Shown: in pieces, positions 26,052-38,165 of the stretch
Layout: each line of letters starts with the position of its first letter
Numbering within the stretch: the stretch's first letter is position 1
Source: Doris montereyensis
Taxonomy: Eukaryota; Mollusca; Gastropoda; Nudibranchia; Dorididae
Assembly (NCBI GenBank): GCA_037039925.1
Contig: JAXRKP010000479.1
Coordinates: 77,501 to 141,500 of the forward strand
Length of the DNA: 64,000 nucleotides
Reading direction: 5' to 3'
Translations under genes and position numbers: made by a program
The notes under the pieces: model-generated
Database searches by the model: none
What the model saw: only the letters and a program-made list of their open reading frames with translations
Told to the model about the DNA's origin: nothing

Positions 26052-26329
26052 CATAGCCTACATCTCTTTATTGCACATAAAATTGAAATGCTTATCAATA
26101 GGAATTGGAATGTACTACATATATACACATTTACAACTACATATACAGGTATTTATGTGAAAACTGCAATGTTAAGTTAGTGGGTGATGATGACAGTTTA
26201 TCGCACTGATTGTCAATGTCAGTTACCATAACTGTCGTGTAGACATCTCTTCCCTTATGATTACTTCAGGCTTCTTGTGGAAATGATTGGTGGCCATTGG
26301 TTTTCATCTAGTCAACTACATCTTAGCAA
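26052..26329. other. No feature recognised
   Basis: AT-rich sequence between LINE copy 3 and the minisatellite. Nothing supported. Confidence 0.5.
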
Positions 26330-27012
26330 ACCCTGGCACTACTGGCAGTGTGTTGAACAGACTCCATACCCAGTAAAGTAGGAAACCCTGTCATTACTGG
26401 CAGTGTGTTGAAGGGACTGGCAGTGTGGTGAAGGGACTCCATACCCAGTAAAGTAGCAAACCCTGTCATTACTGGCAGTGTGGTTGAAGGGACTCCATAC
26501 CCAGTAAACTGGCAAGGGACTCCATACCCAGTAAACTAGCAAACCCTGTCATTACTAGCAGTGTGTTGAAGGGACTCCATACCCAGTAAAGTAGCAAACC
26601 CTGTCATTACTGGCAGTGTGGTGAAGGGACTCATTACTGGCAGTGTGGTGAAGGGACTCCATACCCAGTAAAGTAAAGTAGCAAACCCTGTCATACCCAG
26701 TAAGTAGCACACCCTGTCATTACTGCAGTGTGTTGAAGGGCAGTAAAGTAGTGTCATTACTGGTGAAGGGATTTCACAACCAGCAAAGTAGCAAACCCTG
26801 GCATTACTGGCACTGTGGTGAAGGGACTCCATACCCAGTAAAGTGGCAAACCCTGGCGTTACTGGCAGTGTGGTGAAGGGATTTCACAACCAGCAAAGTA
26901 GCAAACCCTGGCGTTACTGGCAGTGTGATGAAGGGATTTCATACCCAGTAAAGCAACAAACCCTGGCACTACTGGCAGTGTGGTGAAGGGATTCCATACC
27001 CAACTGACAGTG
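26330..27012 (+). repeat. Minisatellite near the NDUFB8 3' end
   Basis: About 10-12 imperfect units with a full period near 55-60 bp. Core words are GAAGGGACTCCATACCCAGT, AAGTAGCAAACCCTG, CATTACTGGCAGTGTGG. Partial units and internal deletions are frequent. A family-B SINE 3' part starts at its right edge. Confidence 0.92.
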
Positions 27013-27024
27013 TGGTTTTAAAGC

Positions 27025-27240
27025 AAAATCTACTCCCTTGGTCCAGGTAGGTGAATCAACACAAAGTCCCATTGGAGATGGATGATAAAAAGGAGGTCCT
27101 ATCTGCAGATCACAACAATCTGTGCACGTTAAAATTAAAATCCCCTTGGCTGTTTACAGAGCAGGCTGAGCAAAATTTTAAATCCTACCAAATACCCAGA
27201 GGTCACCTTAGTTGTGGATGTGGGTAAATCAGATCAAAAT
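27025..27240 (+). mobile_element. SINE (family B), 5'-truncated
   Basis: Shows GGTCCAGGTAGGTGAATCAA, GATGGATGATAAAAAGGAGG, CTGTTTACAG and the family end GTCACCTTAGTTGTGGATGT. The full-length inverse copy at 32985-33306 has the same order. Confidence 0.75.
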
Positions 27241-27857
27241 AAAATAGCACTTCGAGTTTTCCTTCTCAGTTGAACATTTTGCCTTAATAAACATCTTTCA
27301 CACAAGACCAATGAATAAAAATACTAATCAAAATTATAATGTACACAATTTTATTCATATATATATCATAATGTAATTCACCTTCTGTCTGTACCTGAAA
27401 ATGGTAAGAACATTGAAACAACTAACATTCTCTTTTTCCCCTAACAAAATAAGACATCGATCAAGACTGAAGCGTTATACAGACAAAGGCATGTACACCT
27501 ATTTATCACTAGTAGTAGCACATATGGTCTTTTTTTAAACAAAGATAGTCAAAAATGTTTGACAAATCTCAGTAATATTAATATATTATTATAACCAAAC
27601 TGATAATCTCACACTGATAAAAAATGCACTCTTGACCTTTTTGATATCAAGAGGAAATTAAATGATACCATACATTCACATATAACTCTGCTATTACAAG
27701 TAAACATTGGGGTTTTTTTCTTCACAGTATTTTCTGCACATTGGTTCAACTTAAGCTCTCCTATATTAAAGAATTCCCAGATCAACATCACAGAGAAAAG
27801 GGAAGACATTAAAAACTATACAACAAATCTACAAGACAAGGCCTGACTACAAAATTT
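27241..27857 (-). other. NDUFB8: Probable NDUFB8 3' UTR and flank
   Basis: Sequence downstream of the NDUFB8 stop on the minus strand. A minus-strand AATAAA (forward TTTATT at 27350-27355) is one possible polyadenylation signal about 500 bp after the stop. No other gene was seen. Confidence 0.4.
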
Positions 27858-30800
27858 TTAACTGCTGGCTGGAATAAAAGTGTAGTGCTTAATTTCAGGT
27901 TCTTTCTCTGGGTCTCCTCCTCTCTCCAAATATAAATCATTGAATGGATATTGCTTGGGCATCTGGGTAGGCAGTAAAAGAAATGAAGATCATACAAATT
28001 ATAATTTAGACAACCTTCAATGCAGTACAATAGTAATGGGCTTTAGAGCATTTAGAGATGGATTTGCCTGCTTTATAAATGAATTATTACTATTACTAGT
28101 GGCTTGTCCAAACCACCCCGTTTTTCTGTTCACCACAGCGTGAGTTGCAGATTCCGCTAATTCACCTTGCCCCCTCTCCTTTATACAACGTAGTAGCGAA
28201 ATATGGCGTACAGCATAAATTACAACTTTCGTAAATTTGTTTAATATTGTCCTACAGAAATGATTTTGGTATCACATTACTCAGGTAATAAAGTTCTTTC
28301 CATTTCAGTGGTAGGAATTGCTTTTCCATTGCTTAAACTTCAGGTTTTAGTTTGGACTACCTACTATTACTATGCCATGCAACACAGAGTGCAACTTCAT
28401 ACAAAATTTAAAAAGACAACCTCAAAAATTTGCAGCATTGCATTTTCCCAAAATCAACTTTCATCCACTGTTATTGCCAACATTTTTAATTCTAGTGTCT
28501 CTCACTAGCATTTTGATTGCTTAACATAGACCTTTACATATATAAACTTTTCTAACTGGCATGTCATGATGTATTAACACAGTTGATTTGTTGTAAAAAT
28601 AACACACAGTGGCTCTTGATATGCTGACACTGACAGGACCACGTTTGTTCACCTTTGTCGAGAGGAGTGAGGAGAAAGATGAATCAAGGTTTGTTTATTT
28701 AATTGACATTTACCTTACCCACCAGTATGGTGATCTCAGGATAAGTTATCAATGGCAGGATGGGAAGTTACACACATTCTTCCACATGCCGCTTAATAGT
28801 TTAATAATAGACAGTTGCATCTTTCTGATCATTCGACTGTTAGCTTAATTTTCAAGGCCACGCAACGATCCTTCAAATTAGAGACCAAGGGTCTTTTTTT
28901 TTTTATAGCCTCTCTCATTGTATCTCTAAAATAATGTAATGAACAAACCCTCTTACATTTTGTTTATACAAAATATGTGTCTGCATGTACATGTGAAATG
29001 TGATTTTTCATTTTCCCACTTGTAGTTGTAATTTACAGTACTTCAGCTTATTTACGGTCTAAATCAGGCTTGTTGAAAGCAGCCAAAGACATGTCAACTT
29101 AAAAGTGGAAGAATGAAAGAAGTCACTACTGTAAGACTTCTTTTAGTCTAGGTTCGATAAATAATTCACACTGCATTGTAGTTGGAAGAATCACAGCACT
29201 TACTTGCGGCAAAGAAAGGGGATAATCATTGAATAGGTAGGTCAAGTCGGCAAAACCAAAGCAGATTAATAAAAATCTGGCAAACATCTGAGACCTGAGA
29301 AAGAAAACAAACAAAAATCCATCATAACAACGTTCAATACAAATATAAAAATAACACTGAAGTACGCTATATATCTCTATACAGTAATCAGAGAAAGTCA
29401 AAGTGAATTTGACTGATGAGCTGATCGAGAGAAAGCAAATACATTTTTCTTTCCTATGCAAAATGAAAGTAGATTACCCGACAAAACAAAGCACCTCCCC
29501 TCCATGAAAAAATAAACCCACAATACCAGTCGAACAAAATCAAACCATACCGAAAGCAAACTAACAAAACTCAAAACAGCCAGACTGTTTCACAGACGCA
29601 AACACTCACACTTAAACCTATTTCTATTTTACAACAGAAATAAACGCAAAAATAAATGAATGAATATATTAAAATGATAAATAATAAACACACGGAGTTG
29701 AAAATTAGACTAAAAAAAAATAGTACAAGTACATGTATAAACGAAAGATAAACTGAATATTTGAGTCACATCATCGAAAGCGTGTGAAAGCTGCTAGCTC
29801 CCCAGGGACCCCTTGGCAGATAAAATTGGCAAGTATGGGGGTCGAACCCATGACATTCGCGTTATTAGCACGACGCTCTAACCAACTGAGCTAACCGGCC
29901 ACTTATATTTGAGTCAAGACTTTTTACATTTGTTCATATTTAATATTTGTTTGTTTCTAAACTAAAAAATGGTAAAAGGTTGATTAGTAGTGTAGGAGAT
30001 TGAGAGAGAAAAGAGATTGGTGTGGGTGGTAATAGTGGATAGTATAGAGATTTATTCATCGAGTGGTCCATTGCCAACATTAAAATGAACACACACACAC
30101 AGGCACAGACCCACAGTGTCTGGGCGCACACAGCACATGTTATTATTGTATTATTCTAGTACATTGGAACCTCTCTAAATACTCTAATTGGGAAATCTTG
30201 GTGGATCGTAAAATCGTCCCGATTTGCCAGGTTTCCCAATTGCCCAAGGACCTAGGGAATTTGGTTTTCTCTCATATTTCCTCTGTTTATATGATTCGTC
30301 TGTCTATCTGTATCCCACTGTCTTCCTGTTTCTGTCTGTCTGTCTGTCTCTCTGTGCGTATATCTCTCTCTCACACACACATTCTCTTTGTCTCTCGCTC
30401 TCTGTGTTTCTCTCTTTGTCTCCGTCTATCTGTCTAGCTGTTTATCTGTCTGTCTCTCTCACTCGAACAATTTATTGTAGCCACAGACCAGTTGTCCAAA
30501 TCAAACGTGGCATGCATCGATGGTGTCACTCACAGACAAGCTTAATTGGATGGTAGAAAGGTAAGACACGGAATCAAGAACGCACGGTGGATTGTTAAAT
30601 CTCTTCACGGGACCACCCTTGTGATTTACAGCAGGTTAAGCGGGCAATGAAAGGCTGTGACAGTGCAGGAGTCTGCTTTCTAAGCGCCACCCCATATCAA
30701 CACAGCACCATACTTGTTAATTGACAATCAAGACTAGATTTCACACCTTCTAGTAATGGATAACTTATGTGTCTGTCTTATGGTCATCGTGAACTAGCAC

Positions 30801-33800
30801 CCAAGAAATTGTCCTTGAAAGAAATCAATAATGTTATTGTAGTACATGTAGTAGTAAAAAGTAGTAGTAGGCCCACTAGTAATCTTCAATGGAAATGGAA
30901 GGGAAAAATTGAATCGTCTGCACATTTAGATTCTAGGTTTCTATTATTATTATTATTATTATTATTATACTCTACTACCACTCTAAACAACTTGAGTTCT
31001 GCAACGGGAATAGTGGGAAAAGGGAAGAAATTTTCTCTGAACGATTAAAAAAGAGGAAATTTCATCCGAACAATGAAAACAAAGGAAACTTCCTCTAAAT
31101 GCTGAAGAAAGCGGTTTTCCGCCAATTAGCTGAAAATTACCATCACCGGAGATTTGTTCCCGATTTGAGAGGTTCCACTGTATAATGGTACATGGGTATA
31201 ATACTGTACGTTCGCAAGGACACCTTAGGATAGAGTTGTGATTGCTTACTTTGATTTTCCTTCTGGTAAGTTCTAGGTTTGGGTCATGTTGATTTTTACT
31301 TTTAAGAAATCGACCATCTGGAAAACAGAAACTATCTCGGACTACAGGTAAATTTGGATTGAACTAGAGTGAAAGTTTGGATTACAGGGGCAAATTTTTA
31401 ATTTACTTGTTAAGAAAAAATTGTGATTTGGCAAATTTTTCGGACAAACACAGGTTTTGGACTAAAACTAAAAGTATTCATGTGCACAAGAGAATAGACA
31501 GAAAACGTGTAGACCCATCAGAATTTACATATTGATACTGTCTTTATTAGTGGAGTTGTCACTTATTGTCATATTTCGCCTTATTGATAGTTAATACGGT
31601 ACAAATAGGGACACCAAATATCTTCATCAGTGATGTCGATATATGAGAAATAGTCTGCATTTCCGTTGTCAAGCAATCTCCCGCTCAACTCAAGTGACAA
31701 CAGATCAATGGCACTACAACACTCATCATAGAAAACAACTACATAATGTGTTTTTCTTATTACGTCCAAACTCACATTGTGTATCTCGCCTGGACAGACC
31801 CGTCCCACTGGTCAGCTCCAATAATGTCATGTTCAGAATACAGCTGGGGAAAAAAATCAGTCATGAGTTGAAGTTGAAGAACAAGCAGCAAACCTTACAA
31901 AGTTTTTGTTGAGACAAATTTTTTAATCCTACCAAAACCCCTCGAGATCACCTAAGTTGTGGATGTCAGTTATTCAAATACAAATTAATGACAAAGATAC
32001 TCAATATCTTTTTGTATTTTCTTTTTATATTTGTAATATCAATGTCATGACTGATTGTGAATTCAAGACAGGATTGACATGGAAACACAGAAATAAGCTT
32101 GGGAATTAAATAGAAGATATTTATATATCTATCTCTATCTATCAGTACATCCACATCATATAGAAGATATTTGGATCATGATATGACAACAATTTTAATT
32201 ATCAACAGAGTATAATTTACCGGCTCTCCAAAGTTTCGTTTGAAAGTTGGCACATCGTAATCCTCAAAGGATCCCTCCATTGGCTTGACACAGGTGGGAG
32301 GTTGGGGTAGTCGCCTATACTGCCATCTGCTAATGTGTCATAATCCTCTGGCGGAGGCCATATTTTTAGCAGCAGCAGCAGCTCGTTCTTCAGGAGTACG
32401 AGGGAGAGGACCTGGCTGCCAATCTTTATTCCAATCTGAATAATTTTTTTTAAAAGATCATTCATTTGAACAACATCATCAGTTAATCATAAATTTATCC
32501 TTTGCTTATTAATATTATAGATTTACACTTGGACAGGGAAGTTTGAACAAGAAACCATTAAAAACAAGTTTGTCGTAATGACGACTTTAACCAACAAACT
32601 GTCGGTAAGTTCACAAATGTCCCTTCACTCAGGCAATATTGTGTGTTTTTAAAGCAAAAAAAAATAAATACTGCTGCCCTACTATTTGAAATTGCATAGA
32701 ATAAGTATAAATTTTTGCAAAGGTACATAAACGTGTCGAATCTCTAAAAAAATAATAATTGTTGCTGATATGACCTAATTGGGCATACTTGACCGTCAAT
32801 ATGAAAATCATGCAGTTTAGCCCTCTTAATATGTGCTTCAACCTAAGATTTCATGACTCAAAGAGGTTAAATAACAAAATCTGAAATATCCATAATGTAG
32901 CCCATTCATTCCTCTTTCTAACAGTACCAAATTACTGATTAGAACTTCTTATACCTTTTTCTTCTTTTTTTTTATTATTTGATTTACCTACATTCACAAC
33001 TATGGTGATCTCAGGGTTTTTGATAGGATTTTTAATTTTGCCTGGACTGCCCTGTAAACAGCCAAGGGTTCTTTAACGTGCACAGAGTGTTGTGACCTGC
33101 ACACGGGACCTCCTTTTTATCATCAGTCTCCGATGGGACTAGATGTCGATCAACCTACCTGGACCGGGGGGGGGGGGGGGGGTAGATTTTGCTAAAAAAA
33201 ACTCTAGAAATTAGAAAATCTGTCAACCGTTGGCAGGGCTCGAAACCACTGCGGTATCTTGTGGTTAAGAGGCCGACACCTTGCCTCTAGACTACTGAGT
33301 TCCCCCTCTAAAACCACGCCAAAACAAAGACCAACAACCAAAGATAAAAAAATTACTAACATTTTAGCAATGTAGACATACCTCCTAGAATGTTTTAGAA
33401 TGGCATGTGATCACCAATTTATTACAAGAAATAAGTAATCCAACAATTTCAGAGTAAGCCTAGACTTTAAAAAAAATAAAAATACTCTTAAAAATACTTA
33501 AAGGAGATGTGCATTCTGAAGAATATAAGATAAGCAGATCTATTGTCCCCCTTGGCAGTAAAATTGATAGGATGAGCCTTGTCCTCAGGTAATATACTGT
33601 CAAATCAGCCCAGAGATCAATCATATCCTATATATGTATGAATATATTACCTGAATCTAGATCTATTGTAGTATCTTGTCCTTCATCATCTCCACTCACA
33701 ATGCTTTTACTTTCCTAATCATCCCTTGCATGAGGGATGTCTTGTCATCACTACTACTACTATCCATCCTTGTGGACATCATTGGTCTAAATCACTTGCA

Positions 33801-36443
33801 TATTCCACCTCCAAATCTGATTCATCAACATTTGGGTGCTCAGAGTTTTCATCTCCCATTGTATGTGTTTTAAAAAGTGTAAATTTCATACTCATAGAGA
33901 TCTAATAGGAATAGAGAGGAGCAAAATAATAAAAAAGACAGACTACAATAAAATTAAAAGAAGGAAGAAGACACTTAGGAGGTAAATAGATCTACTGAAA
34001 AAAAGGAAAGATTTACATCCTTGAATACTGTCTAGCCTGACACAATTGTTGGGAACAAAATAAATTTATCTCTTTGATCTCTGTAAGAAATCCGACAATT
34101 CGTTATTTTAACTTTTACACTCATTTTCATCGACAATATAGTACTTTGTAGTTATCCCGTTGTCACTTAATTAGACGTATAGAGCACCCAAAAGATTTCA
34201 GTGCAATCAGCAAACTACAATGGCATGTCCAATTTAATCCACATGACCAAGCGTTCTATACACATGGCTCTGGGTGTCAAATTTCGTGCTGAGTTGAACC
34301 ATGACCCATGAAAGACAGTCAGCACTAAAGGCATCGTCACGCCTATGATCTCAACTCATGAGTGTTCTGTTTTCATACCCCTCTGTCCCTCCATCTCCCC
34401 TCTCTTTCTCTGTCTAATTCTCTCCTTCCGTCTCTATGTCTGTCTGTCTCCTTCCTTCATCTCTGTAAAATGTATGTTACCCCCGGTACATTAATCAGCC
34501 AAACTGTCTAATCAGACATTTTTTGTGGTGACGGAGTGTCGCATTAATGGCGGTAGACTGTATAGAGAGCATTTTATGATTAAGCATTTGCATCACAAAG
34601 TATGGCTACAATAAATGAATTGGCTGAATCACCAGGCAGTATCGAACCCGAAAATGATAAAAACGTTATGACACTCTTTGCAATCTACTGTGGACCCAAG
34701 ACATTGAGAAAACACACACAGTGCGGCCATTCTATCTCGTCTACCAAACGCAGTGTACCGTGATCCCTTAAATCCTCTCACTTGCCTGTGAGACTAAGTC
34801 TGGCACGAAGAGCAGACTAACTGAAATATTGGTTGTTAAAATGCGATCACTCTTCTTTTCTCTCATTAATAAAATCATTGTTCAAACTAAGTCTAAATCC
34901 TAGCTTCACCCCTTGCACACGCTTTTTTTCATGCAAATGGCTGGGGCAACCTCTCACTGTAAGAAGGTCACTTCTGGTAACATCTCCTTGAGTTAATTTC
35001 CAGCCAAGGCAGAAACAGGAGCATAATAAAAGAAGAAAAAAGAATCAGAAATATCACTCAATCCCGGAGTGAGAGGAGATAGGGACCATGGTACATAGAC
35101 CTGGCGGAGCCTGATATTTATTAATGAGAGAAAAGAAGAGTGATCGCATTTTAACAACCAATATTTCAGATGATAAAAGACCTATAAAACATGTATTTTC
35201 TGAAAGTTGAAAAAATGAGGAAATCATATTAAGATGTTACTGTAACAAAAGAAACTTAAACTAAGGACTAAACAATAGCAGTGATAGCCGTGTAATCAAC
35301 TTAAGCTTCCAACCGGGTGTTGGGACTACGCCTTAATTAATATTGCTTCTCTGCAAACTTTTGAAGAGAGAGACAGAGAGAGAGAGAGAGGGAGAGAGAT
35401 AGAGAGAGAGAGAGCACAGCCTATGGTCGTTTCTGCTACCTCTCTTTCTTCTAGTGACCTGTGGTTCCCTTTCGTAAAATAAACCAAGAAAGCTAAGTTA
35501 ACTCTACAAAAACAATCCCGAAATAAAGTCAAAGGTTGTGATATTCTCCTCTTTGCATGCACAACAAATTCAAATTTTGGAGTCGGGCATCAATCTCGAT
35601 CTATCCTCAAACTGGCGTAACGTACGTGCCTGATGAATTCTATTTATATCAAGATCCTAGCCATCTAGATACTGATACACACTAACGTGTGTTGCTTTCT
35701 CTCTGTTCAAAAGTTTGCAAAAGCATGAGATCTAGATCTATACGGCATAATCCCAACATCCAGTTGGGAATAAGAAATATTGGTATTCCCAACACCCAGT
35801 TGCTAGAAAATAAAACCGGATTGTTGCAAATAAAGAAAAGTAGTATTCCCAACACAGTAGGGAATAACAAAAATTAGTATTCCCAAGACAGTTGAGAATA
35901 ATCATAACAATGACAGCTTATTTTATAAGGCTATCTGGACTCAATAAACACTAGTGACACACAGAACACAGCAATGAAAAGTGTGTGTGTACATATGAGG
36001 ATGATCTTTATGTTTAGGCCTAGATCTATATTATTGTGAAGTGCAGCAACACAGAAAATGAGAAAAAAAAAGTCTCATCAAGAAGTTTAGTATAGATTCT
36101 AGGTCTAGATCTCATCTAGAGTCTAGTATCGTATCATTCATAGGAATCTAGAGTTAGATCTAGATCTAGAATCTAGCTTAGTAGACTAACTAGACATGTA
36201 TAATTATAATTAATACTGTTGTTATATAATATTATATTATGTTATCATGCTAGATCTAGATCTAGAGAATGAAAATCAACAAAATGTATGTGAAACAATT
36301 AAATACTCTACGCTAGAATGAGAAAATTAATGCGTGCACTTACATCCAGCTAATAATCTGGATCCTGATGAAAAGTTTCGACTATTGACAGCCGAAACCC
36401 GGTGTCTTGACATCAACAGACAAACTTTTCTCAAGGTCGCCAT
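27858..36443 (-). CDS. NDUFB8: NDUFB8, NADH dehydrogenase 1 beta subcomplex subunit 8 (5 exons)
   Basis: Minus-strand exons in order: 36443-36344 (ATG start, [20 protein letters not shown], a basic, hydroxylated mitochondrial presequence), 32435-32221, 31843-31776, 29294-29204, 27962-27858 (stop TAA). Seen: [31 protein letters not shown] and [13 protein letters not shown]; a hydrophobic membrane segment [18 protein letters not shown]; the family hallmark [15 protein letters not shown], ending EPEIKHYTF. Phases agree at every junction once three lost bases in exon 2 are allowed for. About 193 residues, against 186 in human. The product is a single-pass accessory subunit of mitochondrial complex I in the inner membrane. 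Introns carry a tRNA-like gene, a pogo-like element, a SINE and a long inverted repeat. Exon 1 is separated from exon 2 by about 3.9 kb. Confidence 0.92.
29204..29294 (-). CDS. NDUFB8: NDUFB8 exon 4 (membrane segment)
   Basis: Reads [20 protein letters not shown] and [10 protein letters not shown]. Two CAG acceptors 7 bp apart are possible. The upstream one, giving exon start 29294, is chosen because it alone fits phase 2 of exon 3. The donor is GTAAGT. The hydrophobic stretch matches the single transmembrane helix of the subunit. Confidence 0.8.
29827..29900 (-). tRNA. tRNA-Ile (AAT) gene or close pseudogene
   Basis: The minus strand reads a complete cloverleaf: GGCCGGTTAGCTCAGTTGG at the 5' end (A box), an anticodon loop CTAATAA with anticodon AAT, and GGGTTCGACCC for the T arm (B box). 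The anticodon stem pairs, with one G-T. The acceptor stem (GGCCGGT with ACTTGCC) has one C-T mismatch and one G-T. The 3' flank has TTTT within a few bases, a possible pol III stop. It lies in NDUFB8 intron 3 on the same strand. It may be a functional gene or a SINE head; no other copy is in the window. Confidence 0.75.
30162..31180. mobile_element. pogo/Tigger-like non-autonomous DNA transposon, 1019 bp
   Basis: Terminal inverted repeats CATTGGAACCTCTCTAAAT (left) and the complement of GATTTGAGAGGTTCCACTG (right) are flanked by TA on both sides (30160-30161 and 31181-31182). The interior holds a CT/GT-rich tract (30300-30460) and an (ATT)n run (30943-30968). No transposase ORF, so non-autonomous. 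Superfamily is inferred from the TA target and CAGTG end. Confidence 0.75.
31885..31985 (+). mobile_element. SINE 3' end fragment (family B)
   Basis: TTTAATCCTACCAAAACCCC, then GAGATCACCTAAGTTGTGGA matches the ends of the family-B copies at 11200 and 27180. It starts directly upstream (minus-strand sense) of NDUFB8 exon 3. Confidence 0.6.
32221..32435 (-). CDS. NDUFB8: NDUFB8 exon 2 with three one-base losses
   Basis: Conserved family sequence is split over all three frames of this exon. Frame changes occur at the T5 run 32363-32367 (an A is missing from codon AAA, after ERAAA), at 32350-32351 (missing G on the plus strand) and near 32268-32269. Frames read [17 protein letters not shown], then KYGLR, then [18 protein letters not shown] and RDP, then [14 protein letters not shown]. 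Adding three bases gives 218, which exactly matches the phases of exons 1 and 3. Confidence 0.9.
32985..33306 (-). mobile_element. tRNA-derived SINE (family B), near full length
   Basis: On the minus strand it starts GGGGGAACTCAGTAGTCTAG with a B-box-like GGTTTCGAGCCC, then GGTCCAGGTAGGTTGATC, GATGATAAAAAGGAGGTCCC, CTGTTTACAGGGCAG, and ends near ACCATAGTTGTGAATGTAGG. A poly-G run (33167-33182) sits within it. It lies in NDUFB8 intron 1. Confidence 0.75.
34821..35169. mobile_element. Fold-back element with perfect 53-bp inverted arms
   Basis: Arms 34821-34873 and 35117-35169 are exact reverse complements; the outer ends are CTGAAATATTGGTTG and its complement. The loop is 243 bp with no ORF. 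No clear target-site duplication was seen. It lies in NDUFB8 intron 1. Perfect arms imply a recent origin or gene conversion. Confidence 0.85.
35358..35415 (+). repeat. GA microsatellite
   Basis: (GAGA)n with single substitutions. Confidence 0.9.
35752..35902. repeat. Short tandem units with palindromic TATTCCCAAC..GTTGGGAATA words
   Basis: Three to four copies of a unit of about 45 bp in which TATTCCCAACA and (GTT)GGGAATA face each other, so each unit can fold. It lies in NDUFB8 intron 1. Confidence 0.7.
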
Positions 36444-36880
36444 TTTGCCTAGTAAAAAGAGATCGAGTTTGAATACAGTAGGAATCAGCTTATGAATATC
36501 AAAGGTTGCGATACTTCAAGCAATACAATAAATTTTAACAAAGACAGTATAATTTTGTGGTTATTATGACATAATATTAATCGTATTCATCAGCATAAGG
36601 CCTCTTAATTTTATTATTTCAACAAATAAACGGAACAATTGCAAAATACAGTTCTTTGGATGTCATCCCACTCGTCATGCCCAGAGATTGATATTACGAG
36701 AGTATCGAGTATCAATTATTCATAATGAAAACCAAAAGTAGAAGCGAAGTGGCTATTGACCCCGCTCGGTTACATCAAAATGTAATATCTTCCCACAGGG
36801 AAATTCGAATCTCCCCTAGGGATGTATGTCACTCATTTATGCGCCGTCGACCCCAGAGGACAGGCTGGGCAGCTGAGACC
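36444..36880. promoter_or_regulatory. Presumed NDUFB8 promoter region
   Basis: Sequence immediately upstream of the NDUFB8 start. No TATA box or clear motif was identified; the call rests on position alone. Confidence 0.3.
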
Positions 36881-37546
36881 TGAGCTCTAGTAAATCTCGG
36901 CTGTTGAGTATGAGCTCTAGTAGATCTCAGCTGAGCAATTCAGACATGAGCTCTAGTAGATCCCGGCTGCTGAGGGTGAGGTCTAGTAGATCTCGGCTGA
37001 GCAGCTCAGACCTGAGCTCCAGTAGACCTCGGCTGAGCATCTGAGTCTTGAGCTTAGTACATTTCGGCTGCTGAGGCTGAGCTCTTGTATATCTCGGCTG
37101 AGCAGCTCTGAGCTCCAATAGATCTCGGCTGCTGGGGCTGAGCTCTTACAGATATCGGCTGCTGAGGATGAACTCTATTAGATCTCGGCTGAGCAGCTGA
37201 GACCTGAGCTCTAGTAGATATCGGATGCTGAGGCTGAACTCTATTAGGTTTCGGCTGACCAGCTGAGACCTGAGCTCTAGGCCTAGTAGATCTCGGCTGT
37301 TGAGACTGAGCTCTAGCAGATCTCGGCTGAGACTGAGCTCTAATAGATCTTGGCTGCTGAGGCTGAGCTCTATTAGATCTTGACTGAGCAGTTGAGACAA
37401 GAGCTCTAGTAGATATCCGTTGCTGAGGCTGAGCTCTAGTAGATCTCTGCTGAGCAGCTAAGACCTGTGCTCTAGTAGATCTCGGCTGCTAAGTATGGGC
37501 TCTAGTAGATCTCGGCTGAGCAGCCCAGATCTGAGATCTAGTAGAT
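36880..37546. repeat. Minisatellite rich in AGATCTCGGCTG
   Basis: Some 18-20 imperfect units, roughly 32-37 bp. The core GAGCTCTAGTAGATCTCGGC is followed by TGAGCAGCTGAGACCT or TGCTGAGGC. Two subunit types alternate (with and without GAGCAGCTGAGAC), suggesting a higher-order unit of about 65-70 bp. Confidence 0.92.
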
Positions 37547-37823
37547 TATTATTACCATTATTGTTATTATCATAATTATTATTATTATTATTTTATTATC
37601 ATTTTTTATTATTGTTATTATATCATTATTATTATTGTCATTATTATTATTATAATTACCATTATTATTCTTATATATTCATTATATTATTATCATTATC
37701 ATTTTTATTATTATTATATAATCATTATTATTATTATGTTATCATTTTCTTATTATTATCATTTCTATTATTATTATTAAAATTATAATTTTTATTCTTT
37801 TTTATCCTTATTAAACTTACTAT

Positions 37824-37856
<33 letters not shown>

Positions 37857-37890
37857 TATTACTATTATTATTATATTATTATTGTAGAAT
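37547..37890. repeat. (ATT)n microsatellite, imperfect
   Basis: About 340 bp of ATT/TTA repeats with C and G interruptions. Confidence 0.93.
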
Positions 37891-38067
37891 TGTATGTTGA
37901 GTGCCATGAAATGGATTCTGAGCTCAACGCCATGTCTGGTGTGCCCATGACTGATTCTTCTCCTCATTATTCCAACTTGCTTGATATTGTTGCTCCTACT
38001 TGATTTGTCTCTGAATCTGATCCTGTTGGCTCTTCGTTGTCTTCTGATACAGTTTAGTATGTTGCTT

Positions 38068-38129
38068 CTTCAAGAGAGAGGGCGGGGGGGGGGAGGGGGA
38101 GAAAGGGACCGACAGAGAGGGATAGATGG

Positions 38130-38165
<36 letters not shown>

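Noticed and set aside
32217..32465. 82-codon minus-strand ORF as a single gene
   Set aside because: It reads only one of three frames of NDUFB8 exon 2 and crosses the splice acceptor.
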